NCBI RefSeq assembly: GCF_026626885.1
Contig: NZ_JAPNOA010000029.1
Coordinates: forward strand, 1-64,000
Reading direction: 5' to 3'
Source: Parathalassolituus penaei
Lineage (GTDB): Bacteria > Pseudomonadota > Gammaproteobacteria > Pseudomonadales > Oceanobacteraceae
Length of the DNA stretch: 64,000 nucleotides
The translations under genes and the position numbers were made by a program. Shown here piece after piece: positions 47,959 through 56,479 of the stretch. The notes beneath the pieces were generated by a model. It was not told where the DNA came from and did no database searches. It saw nothing but the letters and a program-made list of their open reading frames with translations. The first letter of the stretch is position 1. Each line of letters opens with the position of its first letter.

Positions 47959-49764
47959 TCAGCCCGCTTCGCCGATACGACGACGCACATAGGCGCCTGG
48001 CGCATCTTCGATGGCTGGCAGCAGCTCGCTGCCTGGCTGACGGGCAGGAATCGCTTCCGCACCGCCCTGTTGTACCACCCACTTCTGCCAGTCGGTCCAC
48101 CAGGAACCTTCGTTGAACTGGGCGCCCTGGTACCATTCGTCTGCCTCGGAAGGCAGCGCATCGTTGGTCCAGAAGCCGTACTTTTTCTTGTGTGGCGGGT
48201 TAACGATACCGGCGATGTGACCGGAACCACCCAGCACAAAACGTGGCTTGCCACCCATAACGGTAGCGCCAGTGTAGGTGCCTTTCCACAGGGCAATGTG
48301 GTCCTGGGCACAGGAGATGAAATAGGTCGGCGCATCAACCTTGCGCAGATCCAGCTTCACGCCATCCAGTTCCAGTTCATCCTTGGCAATCAGCTTGTTG
48401 TACAGGTACATGTTGCGCAGGTAGAAACTGTGCATGGCAGCAGGCAGGTTGGTGCTGTCAGTGTTCCAGTACAACAGGTCAAACGCCGCTGGACGCTCAC
48501 CCATCAGGTAGTTATTCACGAAGAAAGACCAGAACAGGTCGTTCTCACGCAGGGTATTAAAGCTGAACGACATCTGGCGGCCATCGTAGTAGCCGAGCAT
48601 GTCCATTTGCTTTTCAAGCGCGGTAATAGCAGTATCGTTGATGAAAACACCAATCTCGCCAGGCTGAGAGAAATCCAGCAAGGTGGTCAGGAAGGTGGCT
48701 GACTGGATGGAGGTTTTCTTTTTCTTCTTCAGGTACGCCATGGTCGACGCCAGCAGGGTACCGCCTACGCAGTAGCCGATTGCGTTGACTTCTTTCTCGC
48801 CGGTGGCTTTTTCGATGGCATCAATAGCAGCAATCGGGCCTTCCAGCATGTAATCATCAAAGCCCTTGTTACGCAGTTCCGGACCAGCATTGACCCAAGA
48901 GATGCAGAACACGGTATGTCCTTGATCTACAAGCCATTTCAGGAATGAATTGTCTGGACGCAGGTCGAGGATGTAGTACTTGTTGATGAACGGTGGAATC
49001 ACCAGCAGCGGACGTTTGAACGTCGTTTCAGTGCTTGGGCTGTACTGGATCAGCTGCATGATGTCGTTCTGATAAACCACCTTGCCAGGGGTTACCGCCA
49101 CGTTTTCACCCACGCGGAAAGCACTGGTGTCGGTCATGGCCACGTTCAGGGCACCACGTGCACTGCCGTCCATGTCTTTCATCAGCTGTTCCATACCGGT
49201 TGCCAGGTTGGAGCCACCGGTTTCAAAGGTCTTGCGGATCACTTCAGGATTCAGTGACGGGAAGTTGGTCGGAGCCAGAGCATTCACGTACTGACGAACA
49301 AAGTATTCCACTTTCTGGCGAGTGTGATCACTCAAACCATCGGTGTCCTGGATCATCTTCATCAGGGAATTGCCCTGAATCAGATACAGTTGTTTGATGA
49401 AATCGAATACAGGGTTCTCAGACCACTCATCGCTCTTGAAGCGCTTGTCTGAAGGGTCTGGTTGAACCACCGGATCAGGATGCTTGCCGAGAAAACGCAG
49501 GACAGTGTTCTGGTAAAGTTCCTGCTGCTGGCGCATCAGATCCATCTGGTCTGAAATCAGTTTATTCGGGTTTTCCAGCATGGCGGCGCCAACTTCACGC
49601 ATGGCAACAGAAAAATCTGCCAGTACGGATGCTGATGGGTCTTCAGCTGAGCTTGGCTGGGTTACTACTTTCTCCCAGAAGCGACCGTAATGTTCTGCCA
49701 GGCGGCCCGACATCTCGTAAAAGTCGCCAACGGCAACTTCAAAATTTTCCTTGGGCATAGTCAT
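47959..49764 (-). CDS. phaC: Class I polyhydroxyalkanoate synthase
   Basis: 601 residues. It polymerises hydroxyacyl-CoA into PHA storage granules. The lipase-like box is GYCVGG with the nucleophilic Cys near 329; the catalytic Asp is in SCAQDHIA near 484 and the His in GGSGHIAG near 516. A helical N-terminal domain (about 1-200) precedes the alpha/beta hydrolase domain. A single subunit of this length and no PhaE or PhaR nearby indicate class I (short-chain monomers). It follows the phasin gene by 72 bp across a terminator, and phaA and phaB are not in the window. Confidence 0.95.
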   Translation of the reverse strand: MTMPKENFEVAVGDFYEMSGRLAEHYGRFWEKVVTQPSSAEDPSASVLADFSVAMREVGAAMLENPNKLISDQMDLMRQQQELYQNTVLRFLGKHPDPVVQPDPSDKRFKSDEWSENPVFDFIKQLYLIQGNSLMKMIQDTDGLSDHTRQKVEYFVRQYVNALAPTNFPSLNPEVIRKTFETGGSNLATGMEQLMKDMDGSARGALNVAMTDTSAFRVGENVAVTPGKVVYQNDIMQLIQYSPSTETTFKRPLLVIPPFINKYYILDLRPDNSFLKWLVDQGHTVFCISWVNAGPELRNKGFDDYMLEGPIAAIDAIEKATGEKEVNAIGYCVGGTLLASTMAYLKKKKKTSIQSATFLTTLLDFSQPGEIGVFINDTAITALEKQMDMLGYYDGRQMSFSFNTLRENDLFWSFFVNNYLMGERPAAFDLLYWNTDSTNLPAAMHSFYLRNMYLYNKLIAKDELELDGVKLDLRKVDAPTYFISCAQDHIALWKGTYTGATVMGGKPRFVLGGSGHIAGIVNPPHKKKYGFWTNDALPSEADEWYQGAQFNEGSWWTDWQKWVVQQGGAEAIPARQPGSELLPAIEDAPGAYVRRRIGEAG

Positions 49765-49797
49765 TCGTTACCTGTTGTTCAGACGTAAATCAAAAAA

Positions 49798-49814
49798 GGC
49801 CACCATAGGTGGCC
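49798..49814 (-). terminator. Rho-independent terminator between phasin and phaC
   Basis: GGCCACC/GGTGGCC stem with ATA loop, then six T on the minus strand. It would reduce readthrough from the phasin gene into phaC, letting phasin be made in excess. Confidence 0.85.
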
Positions 49815-49836
49815 CTCAGGAATTCTGTAACAGCAA

Positions 49837-50232
49837 TCAGGCAGCGGTTTTGGCAGTTGTTTTGGTCGCTGGCTTGGCGGTAGTGGCAGTAGTCGCAGCA
49901 GTAGTGCGAGCTTCTTCCATAATGGATTCTACCTGGGCTTTGAATTCCAGAGCCATGTCGGAGAAGGTCTTGGCATCTTCCATGATCTTCTTGTTCAGGG
50001 CGCTGGCTGCTTCAGCCTGGGCAGAGGTGAAGGAACGCATGGATTCTGCGTCCTTGATGTCGGATGCTTTTTTCATCTGATCCAGACCCATCTCGGCATA
50101 GCTCTTGATGGCGTTCAGTTGGAAATCAGTCATCTTTTCCATGTTCTCAACGAACAGACTGTTGAACTTGGCCATTGGGGCGTACATGGTTTTGGCCTGT
50201 TCGGTGAAAGCAGTCAGAATGGTATCTTGCAT
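49837..50232 (-). CDS. Phasin family protein
   Basis: 131 residues from ATG 50232, with GGAG before it. Phasins coat PHA granules and control their number and size. An all-helical body (FNSLFVENMEKMTDFQLNAI and SAQAEAASALNKKIMEDAK) is followed by a tail of repeated T, A and K (TTAKPATKTTAKTA), a feature of many phasins. It sits directly upstream of phaC with its own terminator. Confidence 0.92.
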   Translation of the reverse strand: MQDTILTAFTEQAKTMYAPMAKFNSLFVENMEKMTDFQLNAIKSYAEMGLDQMKKASDIKDAESMRSFTSAQAEAASALNKKIMEDAKTFSDMALEFKAQVESIMEEARTTAATTATTAKPATKTTAKTAA

Positions 50233-50368
50233 GGTTTTAGCTCCTTCAAAACAATGGTGGTTAGCAATATCTGCTGAAAACCATAATACGCCGGTCCGTT
50301 TGACACTTGAATGACAAAATAAGGGAATTGACTCACTTTGTTGCCCAAGATCACATTCCATATTTCAG

Positions 50369-50427
50369 GCCATATAAATTGGCGGCCAAATGTCAGTTTA
50401 TTGGCGGAGTTTTACCATTTATATGGC
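50369..50427. promoter_or_regulatory. Inverted repeat and paired TTGGCGG sites upstream of the phasin gene
   Basis: GCCATATAAAT (50369..50379) and ATTTATATGGC (50417..50427) are a perfect 11-bp inverted repeat. Inside, TTGGCGG occurs twice in the same direction (50379..50385, 50401..50407), 22 bp apart, two helical turns. The block is 137-195 bp upstream of the phasin start and just after the DUF6489 gene: a likely operator for the phasin/PHA genes. Confidence 0.45.
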
Positions 50428-50470
50428 TCGATTTGACCTGAAACGACCGTTAGATTCTAACATACGTTAG

Positions 50471-50710
50471 TTATTTTGAAGATTTTCCTGACATCATGTT
50501 CAACATCACCTGCTGAAACTGCCCCATGGCATTCATGCTTTCGGCAATCAGGGGTTGATACAGCGCCATCGGGTCATAACCTTCTTCACCCGACTTCATT
50601 TTTTCCAGCATCTGGTTAAACAGTTCTTGCTGAAACTGCTGCACATCCGGCAAGCCCATCACTCGACGAAACTCTTCCGGGGTCAGATCAAACGTTACGT
50701 TGATTTGCAT
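50471..50710 (-). CDS. DUF6489-like small protein of the PHA cluster
   Basis: 79 residues from ATG 50710. QINVTFDLTPEEFRRVMGLP at the start and a helical, Met/Gln-rich remainder (NQMLEKMKS, MNAMGQFQQVMLNMM) match a small family commonly linked to phasin and PHA genes. It may associate with granules; no function is established. It is 238 bp upstream of the phasin gene. Confidence 0.7.
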   Translation of the reverse strand: MQINVTFDLTPEEFRRVMGLPDVQQFQQELFNQMLEKMKSGEEGYDPMALYQPLIAESMNAMGQFQQVMLNMMSGKSSK

Positions 50711-50778
50711 GTCTCGATCCTTTTTTGATGAATGGACAGCTGTGCCCGGCACAGCTGCAAGTTACTGCCTGTAAACAC

Positions 50779-51939
50779 TTACGTTGTAGCAACGTTCTTC
50801 AAACCAGCCCAGGCCACCAGCAGAGCCAGCACGGATGCGCCAGCAGCCAGCATGAATACTGGCAAACCGCCCAGCGCCCACAGATGACCGCTGCCCCATG
50901 CGCCCAGCGCACCACCCAGACCAAACCCGACACTGGAGTACAGCGCCTGTCCCTGCCCTTGCAGGCTGTCCGGGAACAGAACGGGCACATAACGAATGCA
51001 CACAGCATGCAGCATGGCAAAACTGAAGGCATGGAACAATTGCGCCACCAGCATTAACAACAGACTGTCGGGGAACAACGCAACCATCGACCAGCGAACA
51101 CTGGTGAGCACCAGACTCAGTAACAACCAGCGACGCAGCGAAGCCTGACGCAGAAAAAATCCGATCTTCCAGAACAACACCACTTCCGCGATGACACCCA
51201 GTGCCCACAATCCGCCAATGGCCGCACCACTGTATTGCAGCTCCTGCATATATATGGAGAAAAATGTGTAATAAGGCCCGTGGCTAACCTGCAACAGGAA
51301 ATTGACTGCAATAAATGCCAGCACCGCCGGTTCTTTCAATAATGGGAATATTGATAATCGGGCATGGGATAACTTACGTTCTCTACGTTGATCCGGAATA
51401 CCGAAACTGTTCAGCAGAATTCCCAGCATTAACAACAACATAACCACTGGCAACCAGCGAATACTGATGTAATCCAGCAACCAGCCAATCACCACCACTG
51501 CAACCACAAATCCGATTGATCCCCACAGACGGATACGGCTGTACTGCTCAAGACAGTTATTGATCAGCCGCATGGTTAATACTTCATATTGCGGCAAGGT
51601 CGCAGACCAGAAAAAGCCATACAGAGCCATCACCCCCAGCACCTGCCAGAAGCCATCTGCAATCCAGATCGCCGAAAAACAGATCGCCGTCAGGACTCCG
51701 GCCGCTCGTACCATCTGTAACGGGCTATCGAGGCGCTGACCAAACCAGGCCCAGACATTAGGGGCAAAAATCCGCACACCAGAGAAGGACGCAATCAGCG
51801 CACCGATTTCATCGGCGCCAAAGCCGAGGTGCTGCAGGTAAAGCCCCCAGAACGGCATGATGCAGCCGGTGAGCGCAAAAAACAGGGCGTAAAACAGCGA
51901 CAAACGGCTCTTGGGAAAAGCCGGAGAGAATTCACTCAT
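50779..51939 (-). CDS. MFS transporter (HcaT/LacY-type MFS_1-like)
   Basis: 386 residues from ATG 51939 (SEFSPAFPKSRLSLFYALFF). About twelve membrane segments. The patterns GCIMPFWGLYLQHLGF near 25 and RLWGSIGFVVAVVVIGWLLD near 140 resemble the 3-phenylpropionate and nucleoside H+ symporter branch (HcaT). Substrate unknown. It is next to the PHA cluster but on its own. Confidence 0.85.
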   Translation of the reverse strand: MSEFSPAFPKSRLSLFYALFFALTGCIMPFWGLYLQHLGFGADEIGALIASFSGVRIFAPNVWAWFGQRLDSPLQMVRAAGVLTAICFSAIWIADGFWQVLGVMALYGFFWSATLPQYEVLTMRLINNCLEQYSRIRLWGSIGFVVAVVVIGWLLDYISIRWLPVVMLLLMLGILLNSFGIPDQRRERKLSHARLSIFPLLKEPAVLAFIAVNFLLQVSHGPYYTFFSIYMQELQYSGAAIGGLWALGVIAEVVLFWKIGFFLRQASLRRWLLLSLVLTSVRWSMVALFPDSLLLMLVAQLFHAFSFAMLHAVCIRYVPVLFPDSLQGQGQALYSSVGFGLGGALGAWGSGHLWALGGLPVFMLAAGASVLALLVAWAGLKNVATT

Positions 51940-52033
51940 GCAACACAGCCAGACAACCACTTACCTGTTGAGAATAACAGGACATTGCAGGGGCGGAACT
52001 ACAGGCCGGTAAAAACAGAGCGACAAAAAACAA

Positions 52034-52059
52034 AAGGCCGTGGGGTTAACCACGGCCTT
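52034..52059 (-). terminator. Rho-independent terminator after aroC
   Basis: AAGGCCGTGG/CCACGGCCTT 10-bp stem, 6-nt loop, then T-rich sequence on the minus strand. Confidence 0.9.
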
Positions 52060-52099
52060 CTGAAGATTTCTGCAGAGTTCGGGCAATAACCGTCGCCGA

Positions 52100-53209
52100 T
52101 CAGGCCTGTGGCGCCAGACCAGCAATCACCGGGGTATTGCACTGTACATCGGCGTTCTGGCCGCGGTGACGCACCAGGTGGTCGAGCAGCACAATCGCCA
52201 TCATGGCTTCCGCAATCGGAGTTGCACGAATGCCCACACAAGGATCGTGACGACCTTTGGTGACCACCTCAATCGGGTTGCCATCGACGTCGATAGAACG
52301 CCCTGGAATCACGAGGCTGGAGGTCGGTTTCAGCGCGATATGGGCAATCACGTCCTGACCGGTGGAAATACCACCCAGGATGCCGCCCGCATGGTTGCTG
52401 AGGAAACCTTCCGGGGTCATTTCGTCACGATGTTCACTGCCCTTCTGGGACACCACGGCAAAACCATCACCAATTTCGACACCCTTGACGGCATTGATGC
52501 TCATCAGGGCATGGGCCAGATCAGCATCCAGACGGTCGAAAACCGGCTCACCCAGACCCGGCATCAGGCCGCTGGCGACCACAGAAATACGGGCCCCCAC
52601 GGAGTTGCCTTCGCGACGCAGGGCTTCCATGTAGGTTTCCATCTCGGCCACCTTGCTGGCATCCGGACAGAAGAACGGGTTCTGCTCAACCTGATCCCAA
52701 TCGAAGTTGGCCATATCAATGCTGATCGGGCCCAGCTGCGACAGGTAACCACGCACCTGAATACCCTTGGCAGCCAGCACTTTCTTGGCGATAGCACCCG
52801 CGGCTACGCGCATGGCGGTTTCACGGGCAGAGGAACGACCGCCACCACGGTAATCACGGAAACCGTATTTCTGGGTGTAGGTGTAATCCGCGTGAGCCGG
52901 ACGGAAAGTCGCAGCGATGTTGGCGTAATCCCTGGAACGCTGGTCGGTGTTTTCGATCAGCAGGCCAATGGAAGTACCGGTGGTTTTGCCTTCAAACACA
53001 CCCGACAGGATCTTCACCACGTCGTCTTCACGACGCTGGGTGGTGTAGCGGGAAGTGCCCGGCTTGCGGCGATCCAGATCCAGCTGCAGGTCAGCCTCGG
53101 TGAGTTCGATCCCTGGTGGGCAACCGTCAACAATCGCCCCCAGTGCCAGACCGTGACTTTCACCAAAGGTGGTGACGATGAAGTTTTTTCCGATGCTATT
53201 TCCAGCCAT
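52100..53209 (-). CDS. aroC: Chorismate synthase
   Basis: 369 residues from ATG 53209 ([19 protein letters not shown]). It removes phosphate from EPSP to give chorismate, using reduced FMN. The signatures [18 protein letters not shown] near 14, RPGHAD-type [10 protein letters not shown] near 105, and [20 protein letters not shown] near 125 are intact. It lies 59 bp downstream of prmB, a common pairing. Confidence 0.97.
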   Translation of the reverse strand: MAGNSIGKNFIVTTFGESHGLALGAIVDGCPPGIELTEADLQLDLDRRKPGTSRYTTQRREDDVVKILSGVFEGKTTGTSIGLLIENTDQRSRDYANIAATFRPAHADYTYTQKYGFRDYRGGGRSSARETAMRVAAGAIAKKVLAAKGIQVRGYLSQLGPISIDMANFDWDQVEQNPFFCPDASKVAEMETYMEALRREGNSVGARISVVASGLMPGLGEPVFDRLDADLAHALMSINAVKGVEIGDGFAVVSQKGSEHRDEMTPEGFLSNHAGGILGGISTGQDVIAHIALKPTSSLVIPGRSIDVDGNPIEVVTKGRHDPCVGIRATPIAEAMMAIVLLDHLVRHRGQNADVQCNTPVIAGLAPQA

Positions 53210-53268
53210 AGTTTTTATCACTCGGGAACACAGGGACGTCGGCACTCACCGGGTCCGGGTTAATCAAT

Positions 53269-54183
53269 TCACTTCAGCAGATCGAGATCACGCGCCTGCA
53301 GAACAAATACACCGTGGCCACCACGTTCGAATTCCGGCCACACAAACGGCAACTGCGGATAGGCTTCAACCAGCGCCGGCCAGCTGTTGCCCACTTCAAC
53401 CACCAGCAGACCGTCGTCGGTCAGGTAGTCACGGGCTTCGGCCAGCATACGACGCACCAGATCCAGACCATCTTCACCGGCCGCCAGGGCCAGTTCCGGT
53501 TCGTGATGGTATTCCTCCGGCAGGGTCGACATATCGTAGGCATCAACATACGGCGGATTGGAAACAATCAGGTCGTACCGGCCATCGGCGGCACTGAACA
53601 GGTCTGACTGCAGCGCCACCACACGATCTTCCAGCTCGAACCGCTGGATGTTTTCATCGGCCACTTCCAGCGCTTCCGCTGAAATATCCAGCAACTCGAC
53701 TTCGGCGTCTTCGAAGTGTTTTGCACAGGCGATACCAATACAGCCTGAGCCGGTGCACAGATCGAGAATACGCTGTGGCGCTTCCAGGCCTTTCCACCAG
53801 GTAGCAAAGCCCAGCTCGATCATTTCACCAATCGGTGATCGTGGAATCAGCACACGTTCGTCGACCACAAACGGCAGACCACAGAACCAGGCTTCACCAA
53901 TCAGGTATGGCGCTGGCACCCGTTTCTGGATGCGTTCAGTCACCAGCGCCAGCACTGCTTCCCGTTCCGGACGGGTAACACGCGCCGACAGCCAGCTGTT
54001 GTCGAGCTGCCATGGCAGCGACAGCGCATGGGTTACCAGCAACCGGGCTTCATCCCAGGAATTGTCGGTGCCATGGCCAAAATAGATGTCAGCCTCGTTC
54101 ATACGACTGACGGTCCAGCGCAGCAGATCCTGCAAGGTCAGCAGCTCATCTACCGCAGCCAGCGCGTGTTGTTGAAGATCCAT
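53269..54183 (-). CDS. prmB: Ribosomal protein uL3 glutamine methyltransferase
   Basis: 304 residues. PrmB methylates a glutamine side chain of ribosomal protein L3. SAM motif [16 protein letters not shown] near 140 and the catalytic [12 protein letters not shown] near 208 are present. The N-terminal helical part ([20 protein letters not shown]) distinguishes PrmB from PrmC, as does its place upstream of aroC. Confidence 0.95.
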   Translation of the reverse strand: MDLQQHALAAVDELLTLQDLLRWTVSRMNEADIYFGHGTDNSWDEARLLVTHALSLPWQLDNSWLSARVTRPEREAVLALVTERIQKRVPAPYLIGEAWFCGLPFVVDERVLIPRSPIGEMIELGFATWWKGLEAPQRILDLCTGSGCIGIACAKHFEDAEVELLDISAEALEVADENIQRFELEDRVVALQSDLFSAADGRYDLIVSNPPYVDAYDMSTLPEEYHHEPELALAAGEDGLDLVRRMLAEARDYLTDDGLLVVEVGNSWPALVEAYPQLPFVWPEFERGGHGVFVLQARDLDLLK

Positions 54184-54300
54184 CGGGTACGCCTGTCAAA
54201 CAAAGGGCACAGTGTACTGTTGGACCGGGAAAACACCAAATAGACCCGCTGCATATCCAGCATATCCGCAGCGACACAACCGGCCGCAGCGGGGCTGGAA

Positions 54301-55266
54301 TCAGCCCATCCGTTGCCCGTACAGGCTGGCACCACCGCTTTCATAGGCATCCAGTGCCTTGTTGGCGATGTGATAACCGAGCGCGATCATTTCACTGGCG
54401 CGATAAAACTCGTACATCTCACACGAGGTCATCGGCAGGTTGATCATCAGATCCGGCGGATAAGCGGCGGTTTTGAAGCGAGTCAGCGACAACTGCATGG
54501 TTTCCAGCATGTTGTTCATGATTTCGAACTTGCCGATATTTTCGTCGATCTGGCGCGCGGTATTAGTGGCGATACGTTTGCTGTCGGCCTTGTCAAACCA
54601 GCTGCCGGCCTTGGCAAAAATGCTTTCCAGCCAGGCCTGTTTTTCCTCCCGCTCTTCCTGCTCGGAACCGAGGGCAAAGTCGTCCGGCATGGCGATATCA
54701 GCGTTGAGATCCACCGCCATGATCAGGTCAGCATGGACCGATACACAGGGTGAAATCGGCAACGGATTCAGTACCCCGCCATCCACCAGCACATGACCAT
54801 TGTGATGTACCGGTTTGAGAACGCTGGGAATCGCTGCTGACGCCCGCATGGCGGTATCGAGGCTGCCACTCTGGAACCAGATTTCCTTGCGGGCGGTCAG
54901 GTCGGTTGCCACCGCCGTAAAGGGAATCGGCAAGTCTTCAATCTGCACACTGCCCAGAAATTCACTCAGCAGCGCAAACACCCGATCACCACGAATGACC
55001 CCACTCGACAACAAGGTCACGTCGATCAGGCGTAACACATCGAGATAGCCGAGCGTGCAGGCCCAACTACGGAACTCCTGCAGTTTTCCGGCGCAGTAAA
55101 AACCGCCAATAATAGCCCCCATGGAGGCACCGGAGATCGCCGCAACGCGATAACCACGCTCTTCCAGAGCATCCAGCACTCCAATGTGAGCGTAGCCCCG
55201 GGCACCACCACTGCCCAGCGCCAGCGCCACCGTTTTGTTTACGCCCGCAGACTTGCCGCTATCCAT
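54301..55266 (-). CDS. Patatin-like phospholipase (RssA/NTE type)
   Basis: 321 residues. The oxyanion-hole motif GSGGARGYAHIG near 17-28, the nucleophile elbow GASMG (Ser) near 42 and the DGGVLNPLP dyad Asp near 166 are all present, so the catalytic Ser-Asp dyad is intact. Such enzymes hydrolyse lipids or lysophospholipids. A longer C-terminal helical region (about 225-320) binds no known partner. It is 2 bp downstream of the DUF4892 gene on the same strand, so the two are probably co-transcribed. Confidence 0.9.
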   Translation of the reverse strand: MDSGKSAGVNKTVALALGSGGARGYAHIGVLDALEERGYRVAAISGASMGAIIGGFYCAGKLQEFRSWACTLGYLDVLRLIDVTLLSSGVIRGDRVFALLSEFLGSVQIEDLPIPFTAVATDLTARKEIWFQSGSLDTAMRASAAIPSVLKPVHHNGHVLVDGGVLNPLPISPCVSVHADLIMAVDLNADIAMPDDFALGSEQEEREEKQAWLESIFAKAGSWFDKADSKRIATNTARQIDENIGKFEIMNNMLETMQLSLTRFKTAAYPPDLMINLPMTSCEMYEFYRASEMIALGYHIANKALDAYESGGASLYGQRMG

Positions 55267-55268
55267 TT

Positions 55269-56171
55269 CTAACGCTCCGGCCAGAATACAAATCGCAGGG
55301 CAGGCGCAAGACTGCGTCCCGGCGCCAGTGCCAACGCCGCCTGCCCTTCCACGTTCAATTGGGTGTTGCCATCAAAGGTCTGCATGCGCAACTGGTCTGC
55401 CAGACGCTGCGAACACACCCGGTTGTCTTCCATATTGCTGCTGTCATAACAGTGCACCAGCAGGTACAAACGCCGCTTGCTGCTGTCTGGCAGACGTTTC
55501 AGCACCGCAATCAGGCTGCTGCTGGCGTCAACATCCAGCTGGCCATCTTTCACCACCATGCCCGGCAACCAGCCATCGCTGTCGGCGAGAATACGGGTCA
55601 TGGTTTCTTCATCAATACGAGCCGAATCCAGATTATCGCTGGTGCTAATCACATCCATCGCAACCACAGTCTGGCGCGCCCCGCGATGACTGGCATAGAG
55701 CACCACCAGCTGGCGACCGTTTGTGCTGTTTTCCAGCTCCAGCACGGCATACATCTGGCTACTGTCGCGGCCAACCAGACGGCCGTTTCCAAACACATCA
55801 TTGGCCCAGTAATGGCTTGAACCACAGGATAAATCGGCACAGGAAAACAGCTCCGAGGCTCCACCATCCGCTGCCAGAGCGGCGCGTACATTGGCGCTCA
55901 GATTTTTCAGTTCCAGGCGCCCCGGCACTTCCCACACCCGCCGCCACACACTCGCAGCCAGCACTCGTTCGTCACTGGTAGTGACACGATCAACCGTCTT
56001 GCGCGGTGCCGACAGCAACAAACGGTACTGACGATTATCCTGCTCTTGCTCCAGCATCCGCGCTGATCCCAGCTCGCTGACTCCGGTTGCGGGGTCTACG
56101 GCGGCGGTCGCCGTATTGGCCCACACCAGTCCAGCCATCACCATCAGAAGCCAAGATTTGATTACATTCAC
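55269..56171 (-). CDS. DUF4892 protein, exported
   Basis: 300 residues with a signal peptide ending near ANTATAAV. The conserved core FSCADLSCGSSHYWANDVF near 108-126 and the adjacent AVLELEN are characteristic of DUF4892. The C-terminal half (about 195-290) has an OmpA-like look (RLYLLVHCYDSS...RLADQL...), which may bind peptidoglycan; that is inference. It lies directly upstream of the patatin gene. Confidence 0.8.
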   Translation of the reverse strand: MNVIKSWLLMVMAGLVWANTATAAVDPATGVSELGSARMLEQEQDNRQYRLLLSAPRKTVDRVTTSDERVLAASVWRRVWEVPGRLELKNLSANVRAALAADGGASELFSCADLSCGSSHYWANDVFGNGRLVGRDSSQMYAVLELENSTNGRQLVVLYASHRGARQTVVAMDVISTSDNLDSARIDEETMTRILADSDGWLPGMVVKDGQLDVDASSSLIAVLKRLPDSSKRRLYLLVHCYDSSNMEDNRVCSQRLADQLRMQTFDGNTQLNVEGQAALALAPGRSLAPALRFVFWPER

Positions 56172-56414
56172 CGGTATCCCCTGTTCTATTCATCGGTGCC
56201 ATCAAGGTGATTGTGCACCACTCGCCCGTTTACTATTGCGACCACCGTCGCCGATCCGGGTTTCATCTCGATACCTGAAGAGTAACACGTCCTCGACAGC
56301 TGGCTTTGTTATCTGCGGCGACGTTTTTTTGTCATATCCAGCCCTTGTTCGACCAGACTGTTATAAAAGATCAAAAACATCCCTGAACCACTCGCCACAA
56401 ACACACTATCCCCG
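56172..56414. other. Divergent intergenic region between DUF4892 and the DUF885 lipoprotein
   Basis: No gene is supported. It should contain the DUF4892 promoter, which I cannot place with confidence. Confidence 0.5.
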
Positions 56415-56443
56415 TTAACAGAGCTGGCCGCGATTGCTACACT
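56415..56443 (+). promoter_or_regulatory. Sigma-70 promoter of the DUF885 lipoprotein
   Basis: TTAACA (56415..56420), 17-bp spacer, TACACT (56438..56443), 36 bp before the ATG at 56480. Confidence 0.6.
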
Positions 56444-56479
56444 GCGCATCCCACACGATGTCCGCCGGACCCTGCTTCC

